A program made the translations under genes and the position numbers. The notes under the pieces are model-generated. The model was given only the letters and a program-made list of their open reading frames with translations, was not told the origin of the DNA and made no database searches. From positions 930,001-994,000 of the forward strand of contig NW_026570228.1 of the NCBI RefSeq assembly GCF_019649055.1: 64,000 nt of DNA. Direction: 5' to 3'. Every line of letters begins with the position of its first letter. Position 1 is the stretch's first letter. This stretch comes from Paramacrobiotus metropolitanus. Lineage: Eukaryota; Tardigrada; Eutardigrada; Parachela; Macrobiotidae. Shown here piece by piece: positions 23,966-35,110 of the stretch.

Positions 23966-25032
23966 AACAAACAACAACTGTGTTTTTTCATATTAGTTTC
24001 GAACAGCATGCCTGACAATTTTGCGACCGTACTGGACTGACAAAACACAGGCAGACAGTAATAGCCGCTTCTGATCTACAGATGTTTAAAGGCGATTCTG
24101 AACTAATATCCAATTTCTGATACATTCATCCCCGTAAGCGAGTGCAGTAGTGTAGTCGAACATTTATGGTTAGATTTACAAGGAATCTGCAAAGAGTTTC
24201 GTGACCACGAAAGGAAAATCTTAACACGATTTGAAAAAAAATCTTTATTTTGTGAGTTGTATGACATACAAGTCACAAATTAAAGATTTTTTGTGTTTGA
24301 AGCTAGTTGTGTATTTATCGTGTTAAGATTTTCTAAAGTAGGTGAATGGGGTTAACTAAAGTGATCCAAAAAGGGGTATTTTGTCTTGCGTTAAAGAGTT
24401 ATTTTTCGATACTTGCTATGTTGTGTGTAATGCCTTAAACGGTCTCCCTTATCTGACTTCTACTCCGATTTCAAATATACAATAGTGATCGTTTACATAA
24501 ATTTGCGTTATCAATAATTTTTGCGAAAAATGGGTTCGCACTACTGCAAGAAGTCGTCAAGAACTGGAGAACGGACTGTTTTTATATTTGAAAGACTATC
24601 TTAAAGATAAGTCGAAATCATCGGTTAATGGTTATCAATGGCTCCTTGCAATAGACCTAGGCTACGTCCCTCGTAACACGTATATTTACCAACCGTGAGC
24701 CATTTTGCCCGTCAAAAAAGTTAACAAACCTTTCTGCCGGCAAAAAAGTTTGATTCGTGAGCCGTGAGCCTGTCAACCTTTCTGCCGGCTACATACGGAC
24801 AGCTAGTAATAGTATCATACAGATATACCCATGTATTTATAACGTCGACGATACACGTAATACTATTCAAAGGAATGCGGTCCCATCATTAGATTGAGAA
24901 TCTTAAACATTTTTGTGTATCTGTAAATCAGTAAATTAACGGCCGTAACTGTTCATACAGTGCGAGATCTGCGGTTGGTCAGCTGCGCCGTATGAGCCAT
25001 TGCTGCTCCGTGCAAGTTGGACCATTCCGGTT

Positions 25033-25727
25033 TTTCCTACCTTGTTAGTGCCAGACTGCCAGTATGAAGCCACTTAGGGAACAGTGGAAAGCTGTTTTAA
25101 CAGTAGCAATCGTAGGATACGTCCGACGCGGTACTTAAGCATTTCTGAAATTAGTTTTTTCCTGGGGCTTGCCGGGAACTCAAATGTTAAACCGCGTTGT
25201 ATAAGGGGCCCATATAGGGGAGTGTTCGAAATATATTGGTGAATATTGTTTTTTTATAGTTTGCTATTAGTTTGAGTAGCCCCGTAACAACCCATATGGA
25301 GCTACGTATATCATGTAACCGACAAAAGCGTTCAAGCGCATGAATTAGTGTGGTCAAGCAAACATACGGATACCAGGGAATGGGCAGCGGTGGAAATCCA
25401 ACTTGAAAAGCAGATAATATCTATCGAACCCTGCCGACTAATCTTTGCTGCTTACTTATTGCGTAATGATGCAACCGTACTTCTGGATGAGATTAGGCTG
25501 GATTTCCAAATAGGTACGTGTGTCACAAAAAATCTCGGAAGCCATATTATGTTTTTCCCGAGATGAGACCGTCTTTCGCAACTATCATGCTCTGCCTGGC
25601 TGACTTGCTGCCCAAGGAAGTTTTGGATGTGTATATTTCTTGTCACTGCACAATTCGAGATCTACATCATCATCTGTTAGTAGCATCCAGAAAGAAATTA
25701 AAACAAAAAATTTCCGAAAGAATGTAA
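25033..25727 (+). pseudogene. Kinase-less broken copy of the MAM receptor kinase gene
   Basis: Three pieces match the intact gene upstream. About 25033-25106 matches the end of its third exon, with a stop in frame. About 25283-25513 matches the exon at 19203-19428 (MELRIS against VELYHV; EWAAVEIQLEKQI against [12 protein letters not shown]), ending at a GTACGT donor. Then 25565-25727 matches the C-terminal end of the kinase (MRPSFATIM against [21 protein letters not shown] against [13 protein letters not shown]). Everything between the last MAM exon and the end of the kinase is missing, including the membrane span. The last piece runs through the point where the intact gene has an 83-bp intron. 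A broken tandem duplicate is the simplest reading; a transcribed truncated product is possible but unsupported. Confidence 0.75.
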
Positions 25728-25815
25728 TCATTCACAATGGATGGAGAAGCACGAGAATTCTTTAGTTTGACATTAATACCGTAATTCCACTTCAACACCT
25801 CTCACCACCTTTTGC

Positions 25816-25888
25816 ACCAGTTATACGTATTTTATTAAAACTCATATTTATGATAAATATGAGTTTTATTAACATACGTATAACTGGT
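25816..25888. repeat. Near-perfect 73-bp hairpin
   Basis: ACCAGTTATACGTA and a following TTTTATTAAAACTCATATTTA are mirrored by TAAATATGAGTTTTATTAA, ACATACGTATAACTGGT, leaving a loop of only a few bases. It could be a tiny inverted-repeat element or the core of one. No target duplication seen. Confidence 0.8.
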
Positions 25889-25889
25889 A

Positions 25890-28215
25890 ATTTATGTTCG
25901 TAATAGACATTTACTCTTCACTGTTAAAGCATGTTGCCAATATTAATATTGCCAAGTAATTAACTCTTATGCCACATAATTAATATACATAGATATACTG
26001 ACTGGCGACCGCCGTTGTGCTAAACAATATTCACAGCCGTAGTTGGGTACATATTGCATGGCACCATTAAATTTTTATACGGTACATTAGCTGCAACGTG
26101 AAGGAAATATCGGTATGACATTTGCCTACTTAGAGCAAGGCCATCTTCATTTGTACGTTGCGGGCATCTGGTACATGTTGTATATACTTAACTAAATCGG
26201 GAAGAACGAATGTTTCTTATCTAAATCTCGAATTTACGTTAATTTGTACCACAAGTTATCATATCAGCACATTACTTAATTTCATCCATATTGTTATTCA
26301 CCTGGTCCTTCGCTTATTTCACTTACTTATTTACTGTTTCGTAAGCATGTGAAATACAATTGTATTATGAGGATGATCGAGAAAATAATAAGATTTGTAT
26401 GCATGTACCGTACAATGTACCAGATATCTGAACAAACAATCGACCGCGTCTACGGTAGCTGTGCTCGTGATCCAGCATGCTGCGGTTCCGGTTCCCGCTA
26501 ATCCCTCACCTGACGAGCAGTGGCTGTACAGATGCTGAAGTGATGTGTTGACACGCGCATTACAGACCCTGCACTCACCGGTATCCCAATCTTTAACGCA
26601 ATCGTATTACGGTACCTGCCTATTGACTGCCGCAACCGGTTCAGCACAGCACAGTCACTGCTGTACCTTTACTCAACATCGTGTTTGCTCACTTCTCCAT
26701 CAGCTTAGCAACCGGATTGTGTTTTCCCACCGACAGTACATCAAATCCTGTCTCTATAATTTTTCCAAGGATTTTTTCTGTTGATATTATCAGCATATTA
26801 CGTACTTGTCGAAGAATCTCGTGTGAAAAATGAGGTACGCGGGACAGCTGTGTGGTAAATGCATGGACATTAATATGAAGTGGACTGATTTATTCATTCT
26901 AGTATTACACCCAGTGATGAAGGGGATCCGGCGGAAGTCAGGATACATACGGAAGCTAATGGGGCAGGCCATCGAGTGTCAAATATGCAGAATATCTACA
27001 ATAGTCAGCATAAAAACGGGGTCGCTGGAGTTGTCACGGTAAGGACTACCTACCACTGCCGTAAATTTTTGCCAGATATAATAGATATTCGTAATTTTGT
27101 AGGTTCGAAATATTCTCGCATCGTGCTCGTTTTGCTGAAGACTAAACTTTTCTGTGAGCAATTTTTCGCTCGATAAATTTCTAAACGCTGTAGCGCTAAG
27201 CACATGAAATTAATGAAACATTTTTGGATTTAACAAATTTTGGATATCCTGCGATAACATAAGCGCTAGTTTATCATCGATCGGTTAACCTGGTGAACTT
27301 GTGGAAATAGAGCATTTTTCGTGAGCAACTCGCTTAATCGATCGAAGAGCTCATTACTTACAATCCTGGCCCGAAGCACACCTTGCAGATACTTGACGTA
27401 TTTACAAAGGGCACGCTATCATCAATCCGATTATAGAGCCAGCTAATAATAATTACTGTTTTCTGTGAGAACCGTGTCAACGAAACCATAGCATATTTCT
27501 TTTCGAAGCAGTCGTAGGCTCGTAGTTGGTATGCATAAATATTTGATACAGTATACTTATGTCATCTTTATGAGCATTCTTTCTATGGACTGTCACATCA
27601 GTAGAACATAAAAACAGTGAAAAATAAACATCCTCCATTATGTACTGTTTTGAACTATGTTTGGCGAATTTGTCCATTATTGAACAAATAAAATGTGTTA
27701 TGAAACTGGAAATCTTATTGTATAAATCAGCAAAAAAATTAAAAAACGACAAATCCGATTTAACTGCAGTAAATTAATAATGATTTATATCCTCATTAGC
27801 AAACGTAAACAACATTAATATTAGCAGGCCTGTGAAAACCAGTACTCCTTTAGGTATTTTTGAGAAACCAAAATGATGTCCCGGCTTTTCATGATTCTGA
27901 ATACTATTTTCATGGATTTTTGATTTGCTTACTTAATATTAAAAAACTGGGATTAAAATTTAGTGTACAGGAAAAAATTTGTTTGCTGTTTAGGCCTTGC
28001 TTAGTAGGTACCCGTTTTGTTCCAGCCATTACAATTGGCCTCGTACAGTATATGTATACATCTATTGGTACTGCCTTGCATGTACTTCCGTTTCCTTTTG
28101 TACGTGTACACCCCGTTGTAAAGCTGTAAATCCGATGACCGGTATTTGGACTCATTTATGCAGCGTGTTCTACATTTATCTGATACAAAAACATAACAAT
28201 GTACCGATTCAACAG
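25890..28215. other. Intergenic, AT-rich, no gene recognised
   Basis: I see no supported coding exon. The missing 5' exons of the ninjurin gene are expected here or further upstream. A GC-richer patch at about 26410-26680 could be promoter sequence, without clear motifs. Confidence 0.45.
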
Positions 28216-28725
28216 GGCGTAGTTGGCACCGTGATCGCCCCGATGAAGGATCCTCTGTGGTTTAAAGGCGCCAACGCGTACGCCACCAAGAAAACCGTCA
28301 TAACGGCTTTGCTAACCATCACTTTACTGACCTCCACCGCAGGGCAACTGAAATCCTTGATGCGCGTTAATCCACTGTATCCCTTCTACAATACCGTTCT
28401 GGGGCTGCTCATCACCAGCATCCTGCTGGAGATCGCTGCTGGTATTATCCTGTTCTTTGTCGGTCGCTACAATGTCCTGCAGGAGGATCAGCGGGCCCGC
28501 TGTGAACTGCTGAACAATGCGCTCCTGGGCATTGCCGTAATTCTTTTGATTTTAAATATCATGATTAGTGCCTTCGGTATTGAGGAGTTACAGTACTTCC
28601 CACCGGGTTACTTCCAATATACTAATACGTACCCGACGGTCACCGTGCGAACCACTACAACGGCCCCGCCCATACCCACCGTGGCGGCGGTCCGGTGGAG
28701 CTTCGAATCCAATCGCACGTTTTAA
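28216..28725 (+). CDS. Ninjurin family membrane protein (last exon)
   Basis: An acceptor (AACAG) precedes 28216 and an open frame of 170 codons runs to TAA at 28723-28725. The order of features matches ninjurin: an N-terminal stretch, NAYATKKTV (ninjurins have NHYATKKS), a helix with TAGQLK (family: NASQLK), a long hydrophobic hairpin at roughly residues 54-82 of the exon, LLNNALLGIAVI (family: LNNLATGLVFI) and NIMISAFGI (family: NIFITAFGV). A Thr/Pro-rich tail of about 40 residues follows, longer than in vertebrate ninjurins. Known ninjurins are cell-surface adhesion proteins; NINJ1 also assembles to rupture the plasma membrane in dying cells. The upstream exon or exons with the start codon were not found; a Met at codon 11 could serve as an alternative start. 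Confidence 0.85.
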   Translation, partial: GVVGTVIAPMKDPLWFKGANAYATKKTVITALLTITLLTSTAGQLKSLMRVNPLYPFYNTVLGLLITSILLEIAAGIILFFVGRYNVLQEDQRARCELLNNALLGIAVILLILNIMISAFGIEELQYFPPGYFQYTNTYPTVTVRTTTTAPPIPTVAAVRWSFESNRTF

Positions 28726-30159
28726 ATGGTTGTTTCATCGTTTTCCTGCAGTTCATTACGCGTTTGAGTGACCTTTGGCTTCCACAGCAATAATGCCGTG
28801 TCAATCAATTTTATCACGATAATTTTTATTAGCGTTTTCATTGTTTTATTAATTTCCTTCATTGTAAAGTATGCCATTGCGTTCATATATCTGTCTGGTA
28901 ATTCCGTAACTGTGTCTTCGATTTTAATAATTTTGTATGATATAAGCGATTCGATTTGCGCCAGTTAACCGTGCCTAATACGTACTGTTTCGCCTCATCC
29001 GCTTGGGGAGCGCCTCCTTCTTGCAGTCTCTTTTTCTTTCTTGCTCGACCTGGTATTGTGTCCAGGTTGGATCGAATTGTGTTTTTCCTTTGGCTGGAGC
29101 AAAGAACGCGCGCCTGCGTGCGTGTGCCGTCGGGCTGTGCCGGTAGTGGTTCGCAAGGACAGAGCACAATGTAACGGTGTGTTCGAGTAATTGTTTTCAT
29201 TGATTACCTATAATCCAGTCAGTGCTGCCGGCTGTGCACATCTGTTTTCCCAAGCCGGGTTACGCGCTCACGGGCAGATGATCTCCGGGGATATCGATTT
29301 TCTGTCATTACCGGTGTGGGGCGATTATGTCTCTTGACCTACCTAAATGAAATTATGATTGCTGGCTATTGCGGAAAAATATCGTTTTTTAATACGTTTT
29401 ACTTGAGAGTTCATACCGTCTGAAACAAAAACATAATCAGTTGACGATCTTGGTGCTGGTATTGGTCATGATAATCGGAAGTAAAGTTACGCTGGCAGAT
29501 GGATTAAAAACACAAAAATTAAGGATATGAATTTGTTTTTATTGGAAACAAGTGAGAAGATTCATCACAGATGCGGTTGAAGATTCATGATAGCCTATGG
29601 GGTTATTATAGTACGTTATACTTGGTACTAAAGTGTGCTGCAAACATTAAATTTATTATGTAAACGTGGATGGAACATAACTTTCACATTTTTAGGCATT
29701 ACGCAGGTAATTAGCTGACAAGATGGGAAACTGGAAACCGGATACTGCAAGAATACGGTGTAGCAGTAGTAACTTTCTTTTAGAAAGTTCTCAATAGAGC
29801 ATCGTCGTGAAAAGTACGAGTGCTGTAATTACTGAGCGTGGTAATTATATGAATACTAATTATAATAATATCTGTGCCAGGACTTCGACCCTTCTCCTTT
29901 GAGGCAAAGAATCTCGGCTTCTACTTAACCAATTTCGCTGCTTTAAAGTACATCAGAATTTTCTCAGTGTGGTGGTGGATCATAGATTGTTGACTTCTTG
30001 CTAAAATCATTTGGCTAGGTCCAGTGGTCAATCATAAGCTTGTGACCATGGACGCGATAAGAAATGAATACACACATGCTGTGCTATCACAACTTGCACC
30101 AGAACAGTAGAAATGTAGTATGTGCTCCTACCTTAAAATATATACGATTAAAATATATA
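28726..30159. other. Intergenic, no gene recognised
   Basis: A GC-richer patch at 28960-29180 is followed by plain AT-rich sequence. No exon or RNA gene supported. Confidence 0.45.
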
Positions 30160-30623
30160 GGTGGCCACTCCGTACACACCCTTTCACACCCTTTCACTCC
30201 GTACACAACCTTTTGCACTCCCTTTCATTCCGTGCACAACCTTTTTGCGCACTACCATTCACTCGGTGCACTACCAAACTTTTATATATATTTATATATA
30301 TTATACTTAAATACTTGTAATCTATATTACTACAGAAAAGCAGAACTACAAAAAAAATATTTCTACTTTTTTGCAACATCATGGGACCGTTCCGACGAAG
30401 ATGTCCTGGTTGCTGAAAAACGTTGCTGTTAAAAATAAAAAGCGGTCGAGATTGTGCGTTTTTTTAATTCCAGAAATAACTCTGCTGTGAAAAATTAAAT
30501 AAATTAAAAGGTTGTGCACGGAATGAAAGGTAGCGCAAAAAGGTTGTGCACGGAATGAAAGGGAGTGCAAAAGGTTGTGTACGGAGTGAAAGGGTGTGAA
30601 AGGGTGTGTACGGAGTGGTCACC
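30160..30623. mobile_element. 464-bp MITE with 9-bp target duplication (MULE-type)
   Basis: It starts GGTGGCCACTCCGTACAC and ends with the complement of GGTGACCACTCCGTACAC. The inverted ends extend about 100 bp. Each end holds internal short tandem repeats built on ACCCTTTCA and CCGTRCACAACCTTTT. AAATATATA flanks both sides (30151-30159 and 30624-30632), a perfect 9-bp duplication, which is the length made by Mutator-type transposases; it is AT-rich, so chance cannot be fully excluded. No coding sequence inside. Confidence 0.85.
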
Positions 30624-31339
30624 AAATATATACAAGGAAGTAAAATTCATGTTAAAACGCCATTAGACTACGTAGTCATCAGCAGGAACTGCAACTTATG
30701 TACTCGTAATAAACGCACGCACGGATTTAGTAATATTGTATAAATATTATGGCAATGTGTAAAGAACCGCAAGGCAACACATCGTTGGAAGTACTTATTT
30801 CTAACAGTCATCAGCCAATATTCATCGGTGCTCGGCTTGTATTATATTGACAATAATTGACTGCTGTTGCACTCGATCGTTGAAACTGCCGTCTGCGGAC
30901 GAAGACTGCAAAACCGCCGGAATTTGTAAACACTGTGCTGATTTACAACTCGCTATCTATAGCATCTATACTTCTTTTTTTAAATGTCTAAATCATATAA
31001 ATTTCTGTCATTCAAAGAAATACAGACTGCGAGCAGCTTTAAATTATTTACACCATGTACTTTATATGCCCAATAATACTTGGCAAGCGAAAAAAACAGC
31101 CACAAGACAGAGAGGAAAACAAACATGGTACAAGTATTAAAAATGTTCAAATAAGCAGCAGCGCAAAGACATCTGCCCAATTGTTAGGTGCTTCAACCGT
31201 GCATTAAGGCAAAGAAGGATGATTATAACGTTATCTACACTGAGAGCCGCTCGGAATGTCCCACACAGCATTGTAGTCCGGGTTCCGAACCACTTGGTGG
31301 AGAGCAAATTAGCAATCACTTGCAATGTTTTTTCGCCTC

Positions 31340-31600
31340 CTTTACAAATTTCAAGACAGTATCTGGGCTAATTTCCAGCTAATTTCCACCTTTCCGGCCA
31401 CTTCCCGTTGGCTTTTCCCTTTCGCAAATTCTTCAACGGCCTTCGCGAGCGTACTCGCATCATCGGTTTTTGGATCCTGGCAACACAAGCAGAATTTACA
31501 GTTGACAGCAAGCTGCGCTAGTGAAAATCGTGGTCCTTACTGCTTACATTTCTTTTTCCGCTGTCCTTATTTGTGGCCGATTCCGTTTGGATAATTTAAA
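31340..31600 (-). pseudogene. Pipsqueak-like helix-turn-helix fragment
   Basis: On the minus strand an exon-like piece ends KDSGKRN before a GTAAGC donor near 31553. After a TTGCCAG acceptor near 31485 the frame continues with DDASTLAKAVEEFAKGKSQR and EVAGKVEISW, then stops. The spacing of TL, KA, F, KG, S, and REVA fits the first two helices of a Psq/CENP-B-type helix-turn-helix, found in pogo/Tigger transposases and in pipsqueak regulators. No DDE catalytic region follows in readable form. I take it as a transposon scrap. Confidence 0.35.
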
Positions 31601-32139
31601 CAGTTAAAAGTACTGAATGGTAGAAAATTAAATTTTACCACCGTACAGTGAATACTTCTATATGTACTGTAGACCGTGCCAGAGCACGCTTAACGCTTAA
31701 TCGGGGTTCAACAGCTCGCTGAAGAGCTTACCATGACCAATACAACAATCAGGAGAACACAAGTTCGATGTAAAAGGTTCATCTCGACGGCAAATACGCA
31801 CAGAGGATTAACGGTGTTTCCAGAATTCTGCACGAAAACTAGAATTAAAAATCACACTTGCCGAATGTTTGACTGTCCTGTGTTTTGACTGTACAGAGTT
31901 TGCCATACAGGTGTTCCAAATAAAGCAATCGCATCCATTTTTTTGTCCAACGGACGCTTTTTCTGGCGGTAGGATGAAATAGGCCCGAATTTTTGGGCTG
32001 TTTGAATGCACAAAACGTTCTTAGGTTGCTTTTAATCCGCCGATCAGACATTATACACAGTATAAGCACTGCACGAAATGTAGTTTGTTGTACTGTAGAT
32101 TAGTTGCAAATTTCTGTTCTTATGTAATTTTGCCCATAG

Positions 32140-32762
32140 GCGCTAAATCAACTGCGAAAAAGTGGCGGAAATCTTCAAGATGGCGCCGCGGTGAGCAAGC
32201 TGATGTGGAATCGTACATTCATTATATTGGGCCAATATATCGTCATCAACGCTAATGGTGATCGCGATGCCGACTGGACGCTTAACCAAATGGATTCCAA
32301 AACCGGGATATTTCAAGTGCAGTATGGTGATGTTAAACAACCACAACTGATAGAATTTTGCTTTTCAACCAGACAGGCTGTGAATAGTTCGAATTCCAAT
32401 AAATACCGATTATGCGCAGCACAGTGCTTTCCCAAGTTACAAACATAACCTCCATTTGTTAACCATAGAATACACTGTACATAAGTTAATTTTTGAAGTG
32501 TATATAGGCAAATGTCTGTACACACGTAATATAATCGGAGAAAGTTTGAGAGCCAGCTTGCATATTTTACTTTTTAAAGCTTGTAATCTGTTGCTTTCAG
32601 CGGGTAATGGAGTATTCTGCAAACCGGAAAACTTTGGAACCCGCTCGTGACCCAGTGGACCAGAGCGTTCGCAAGATTGCTTGGTTCAAGCGTGATAGTC
32701 CGCCGCCTAACGGAACCAAAATGCGGCTACCGCGGAACGAAGCCAGGCTGCGGAGCTGGTAA
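32140..32762 (+). pseudogene. Broken ANF-receptor-like ectodomain gene (copy D, last two exons)
   Basis: Piece 32140-32316 has the same 177-bp length, phase and motif (LMWNRTF, NANGDRDADW) as exon 10 of the intact copies. Piece 32601-32762 matches exon 11 (VMEYSANRKTLEP, DSPPPN) but carries an extra base in the PPPNE/PKCGY segment, which shifts the frame. Exons 1-9 are not seen upstream. The 3' flank (about 32763-33150) is similar to the 3' flank of copy A at 42018-42360, so the two arose by duplication of one segment. Confidence 0.8.
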
Positions 32763-33554
32763 AGGCTAACACATGCAAAAACTGTTTGATAACAGTTGAA
32801 TGATGTTCTGGATATACCACTATGGTGCAACTCACCACCATATCCACGGTAAAAATAAGAGTAACGCAACCAATACGACCGGAATTTCTTTCGGCATGGT
32901 GAAGGGGTGATCGTTTTAGCGGTTGCTTTACTGGAGTACTAAAGGTGGTCGACTCAAAATTTCCCCGTAACTGCAAAGCTTCATGCGGATGCGCTGTTTT
33001 TTGTGGTTAATGGAAGCCGTTTAAAATAAAACGACGAAGCATAAAGCAAGAAAGGCTAACTAATCCCATTGTCCAAGCCAACATAAAGAAACCAACGAAA
33101 AATGCAGAATAAACTTGGTGTACTGCGCATGCTTATTTTGTAAACTAATTTTCCGATTGAAGCAAGACTGCAAAGAAAACGACACCAGTTAAAATTGCGC
33201 CGAAAAAACTAATTTCAAGTGTATTCAGGATGTAAGAAAGAATAAAGCACTAGCATGCTGAACATGCTTCGGCGCCGTAATCGCGGCGTCAAAGCCGAAT
33301 ACTCAAGGGCAGCCGACCTGCACATCAGATACTAGGGGTCTTAAAATAGATAAACTACTTAAACTAGATAGGGCTCATAGGGGTCTTAAAAATTTACAGA
33401 AGCGTACAAGCTGATTAACCAACTTGAACAAAGTTGCCTTTTATACCGTCTTACCAACAAATTGACAGAACTTTCTTTTTTGAAGAAATTAAAATAAGAT
33501 AATTTTCCCTCTGCAGTGGAGGGCAATTCTAATAACTGTGATGCATATGATGAG

Positions 33555-33600
33555 AGTGAACCACCACCATTACTAATAGTGAACCACCACCATTACTAAT
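33555..33600. repeat. Perfect 23-bp tandem duplication
   Basis: A 23-bp unit containing GAACCACCACCATTACTAAT occurs twice back to back (33555-33577 and 33578-33600) with no difference. Confidence 0.9.
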
Positions 33601-33770
33601 CAGCAAGCGATTCTGATCCAGTACCGGTTTCCAAATCAGCAGCGGGCAAAAAAGTTTTGACCTCCGGTCATATAGGCACCGCAGAGGGCCACGGACAGTA
33701 ACCACCAAGCAAGATGCGAGAGCTAGCGTTTCCCTAATTAGAGCCAAATTAAAACGCTGTAGAATCGTGC

Positions 33771-34225
33771 ATGATTATGTCTTACATGGAAGCAGTTATG
33801 CTACTTTTATTTACCAAGGTCAGTGCACCATGGCTCCTGAGCCTTGCAGTATACACACCTCTCCTCTGCGGAGCCGGCGGTTCGTACGATCTCTCGCAAC
33901 CATGGAAGGGATGTGGGTTCCACACAAATCCCAAAGCACCATGGGCATCGTTCTACGCGGTGATTGTCTCCACCGCCACCCACGGCCCGAATGCGGCCCA
34001 GTTGATTATGTACGTCATTATCCTGGTCAAAATCGCCTACGCACCAAAGAGGTGTAATCCACAAAATTCCGAGAACGTCTTTGATAAGACCCTGCAACGG
34101 CGCCGTCAGGGCGCATTTGTGCTCTGCTGGTTTTCCATGTGGAATCTGGCGTGTTTGTATCCGCTGATTGTCTTGGGTGCATTCCAATTACCGGCATACC
34201 GGAGTAATAACAGAAGCTTTATTTT
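33771..34225 (+). pseudogene. Rhodopsin-like GPCR fragment (TM4 to TM6)
   Basis: The frame encodes a hydrophobic segment with APWLLSLAVYTPLL (like TM4), a loop with WKGCGF carrying the conserved extracellular-loop cysteine, ASFYAVIVSTATHGPNAAQL and a hydrophobic stretch (like TM5), a basic loop with RRRQGAF, then VLCWFSMWNLACLYPLIVLG (like TM6, with the CW pair). TM1-3 and TM7 are absent. Just upstream a different frame reads RCRIVHDYV, which could be the region after TM3, so a frame slip is likely. After about 34225 the sequence changes character and the tail of a LINE begins on the other strand. I read it as a broken receptor gene; ligand unknown. Confidence 0.6.
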
Positions 34226-34309
34226 AAACTTGTACAAGCAAATGCCATTTACACTTAAACTCAACTATCGAATAGCTAGAACAAATAAAACAACTCTTCA
34301 AGCTCTTTT

Positions 34310-35110
34310 GAACAACCAACAGTTCCCAGGACAGAAGCGGCATTTCCACGCTGAGTTTCAACACTAATACGCTGCCACAAAAAGTCAGCAGCGCGCACTT
34401 CTCCTGTTTGATCTTTTATGCGTCGACCAACTTCATTTATGAACTGACGGGTACTGGCGCCGCAACTTCCCATAGTCTCCAAGGACACCGGTTGGAAAAA
34501 ATAACGATCAGTCAATTCCTCGTAATTGCGCCTCTTTCGTTCTTCCGCGTCTTCTGCTGCCGAACCCGCTGCTTTTGATGAGCCGGCGATGTACGAATAG
34601 CAAATGTGTCGCACACCGTCACATCCCAAATCAAAGGGAGACCGTTTTTCCAAGGGAAAATAGACAAACCGTCTGAGCGCTTCCCATTTGACCTGCACAG
34701 TCCAGGAGGCTCCAAAATAGTCGGGACTTTTGCCGATCCCAGGCTGCGCTGAATAAGGCTGTTCAAGCTTGCGTGACGCCTGAATCTCCCCTGACTTTTT
34801 AAACATGACAAACCATGCAAACCTTGGGCGTCAACTGTTTCACCGCATCGACACTTGTGCTGCTTACAAATCGGAGCTCCCATACGTAAAGCTACCGCGA
34901 CTCGTAGTCCAGTATCGTCTAAGAGCGTGCCAAGGCTAGCAACAGGCAAAGCCGACAACCAAGCACTGGCATCCTTAGTGGAGACAGCCAACAAGCGAGC
35001 AGATGCGATAACGTCGGCGTTCTCCCTCAAGGCTTCCAGTTTCCTGATAGCGAACATGTCCGACCACAAGCGTTGATTCCTTCGATCCCCTATCGCCGGA
35101 GTAATCCTAT
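34310..35110 (-). mobile_element. R2/RLE-type LINE, 3' remnant (endonuclease domain)
   Basis: On the minus strand: a CKQHKCRC...LHGLSC zinc-type motif, then GRFRRHASLN, then EPPGL, KRSDGL and LIWDVTVCD. This order (Cys-His cluster, RRHN-like motif, PD...D core) is that of the restriction-like endonuclease at the C-terminus of R2-class non-LTR retrotransposons. A further conserved tail (ERKRRNYEELTDRYFF, FLWQRISVETQRGNA) continues in a different frame, so there is at least one frame shift between about 34520 and 34800. The reverse transcriptase part is absent; the copy is 5'-truncated, as usual for LINEs. Confidence 0.7.

Larger units (their letters stand above)
21698..24794. mobile_element. 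3.1-kb foldback element with long inverted arms
   Basis: The ends are inverted copies: ATGTAGCCGGCAGAAAGGTT at 21698 and its complement ending at 24794. The arms stay recognisable for about 0.9-1.1 kb each (left 21698-22616 continuing 23207 to about 23230; right about 23710-24794), with small differences. Inside the arms the word GTGAGCCATTTTGCCGGGCA recurs, often as short palindromes. Flanks ACGTACAG (21690-21697) and ACGGACAG (24795-24802) look like an 8-bp target duplication with one mismatch, which would suit hAT-type mobilisation. No transposase frame is present, so it would depend on enzyme from elsewhere. It separates the receptor kinase gene from its broken copy. Confidence 0.85.

Noticed and set aside
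27477-27752. 91-codon minus-strand frame in AT-rich DNA
   Set aside because: Composition is low-complexity, Phe/Ile/Lys-rich, as expected from random AT-rich sequence; no supporting splice or domain.
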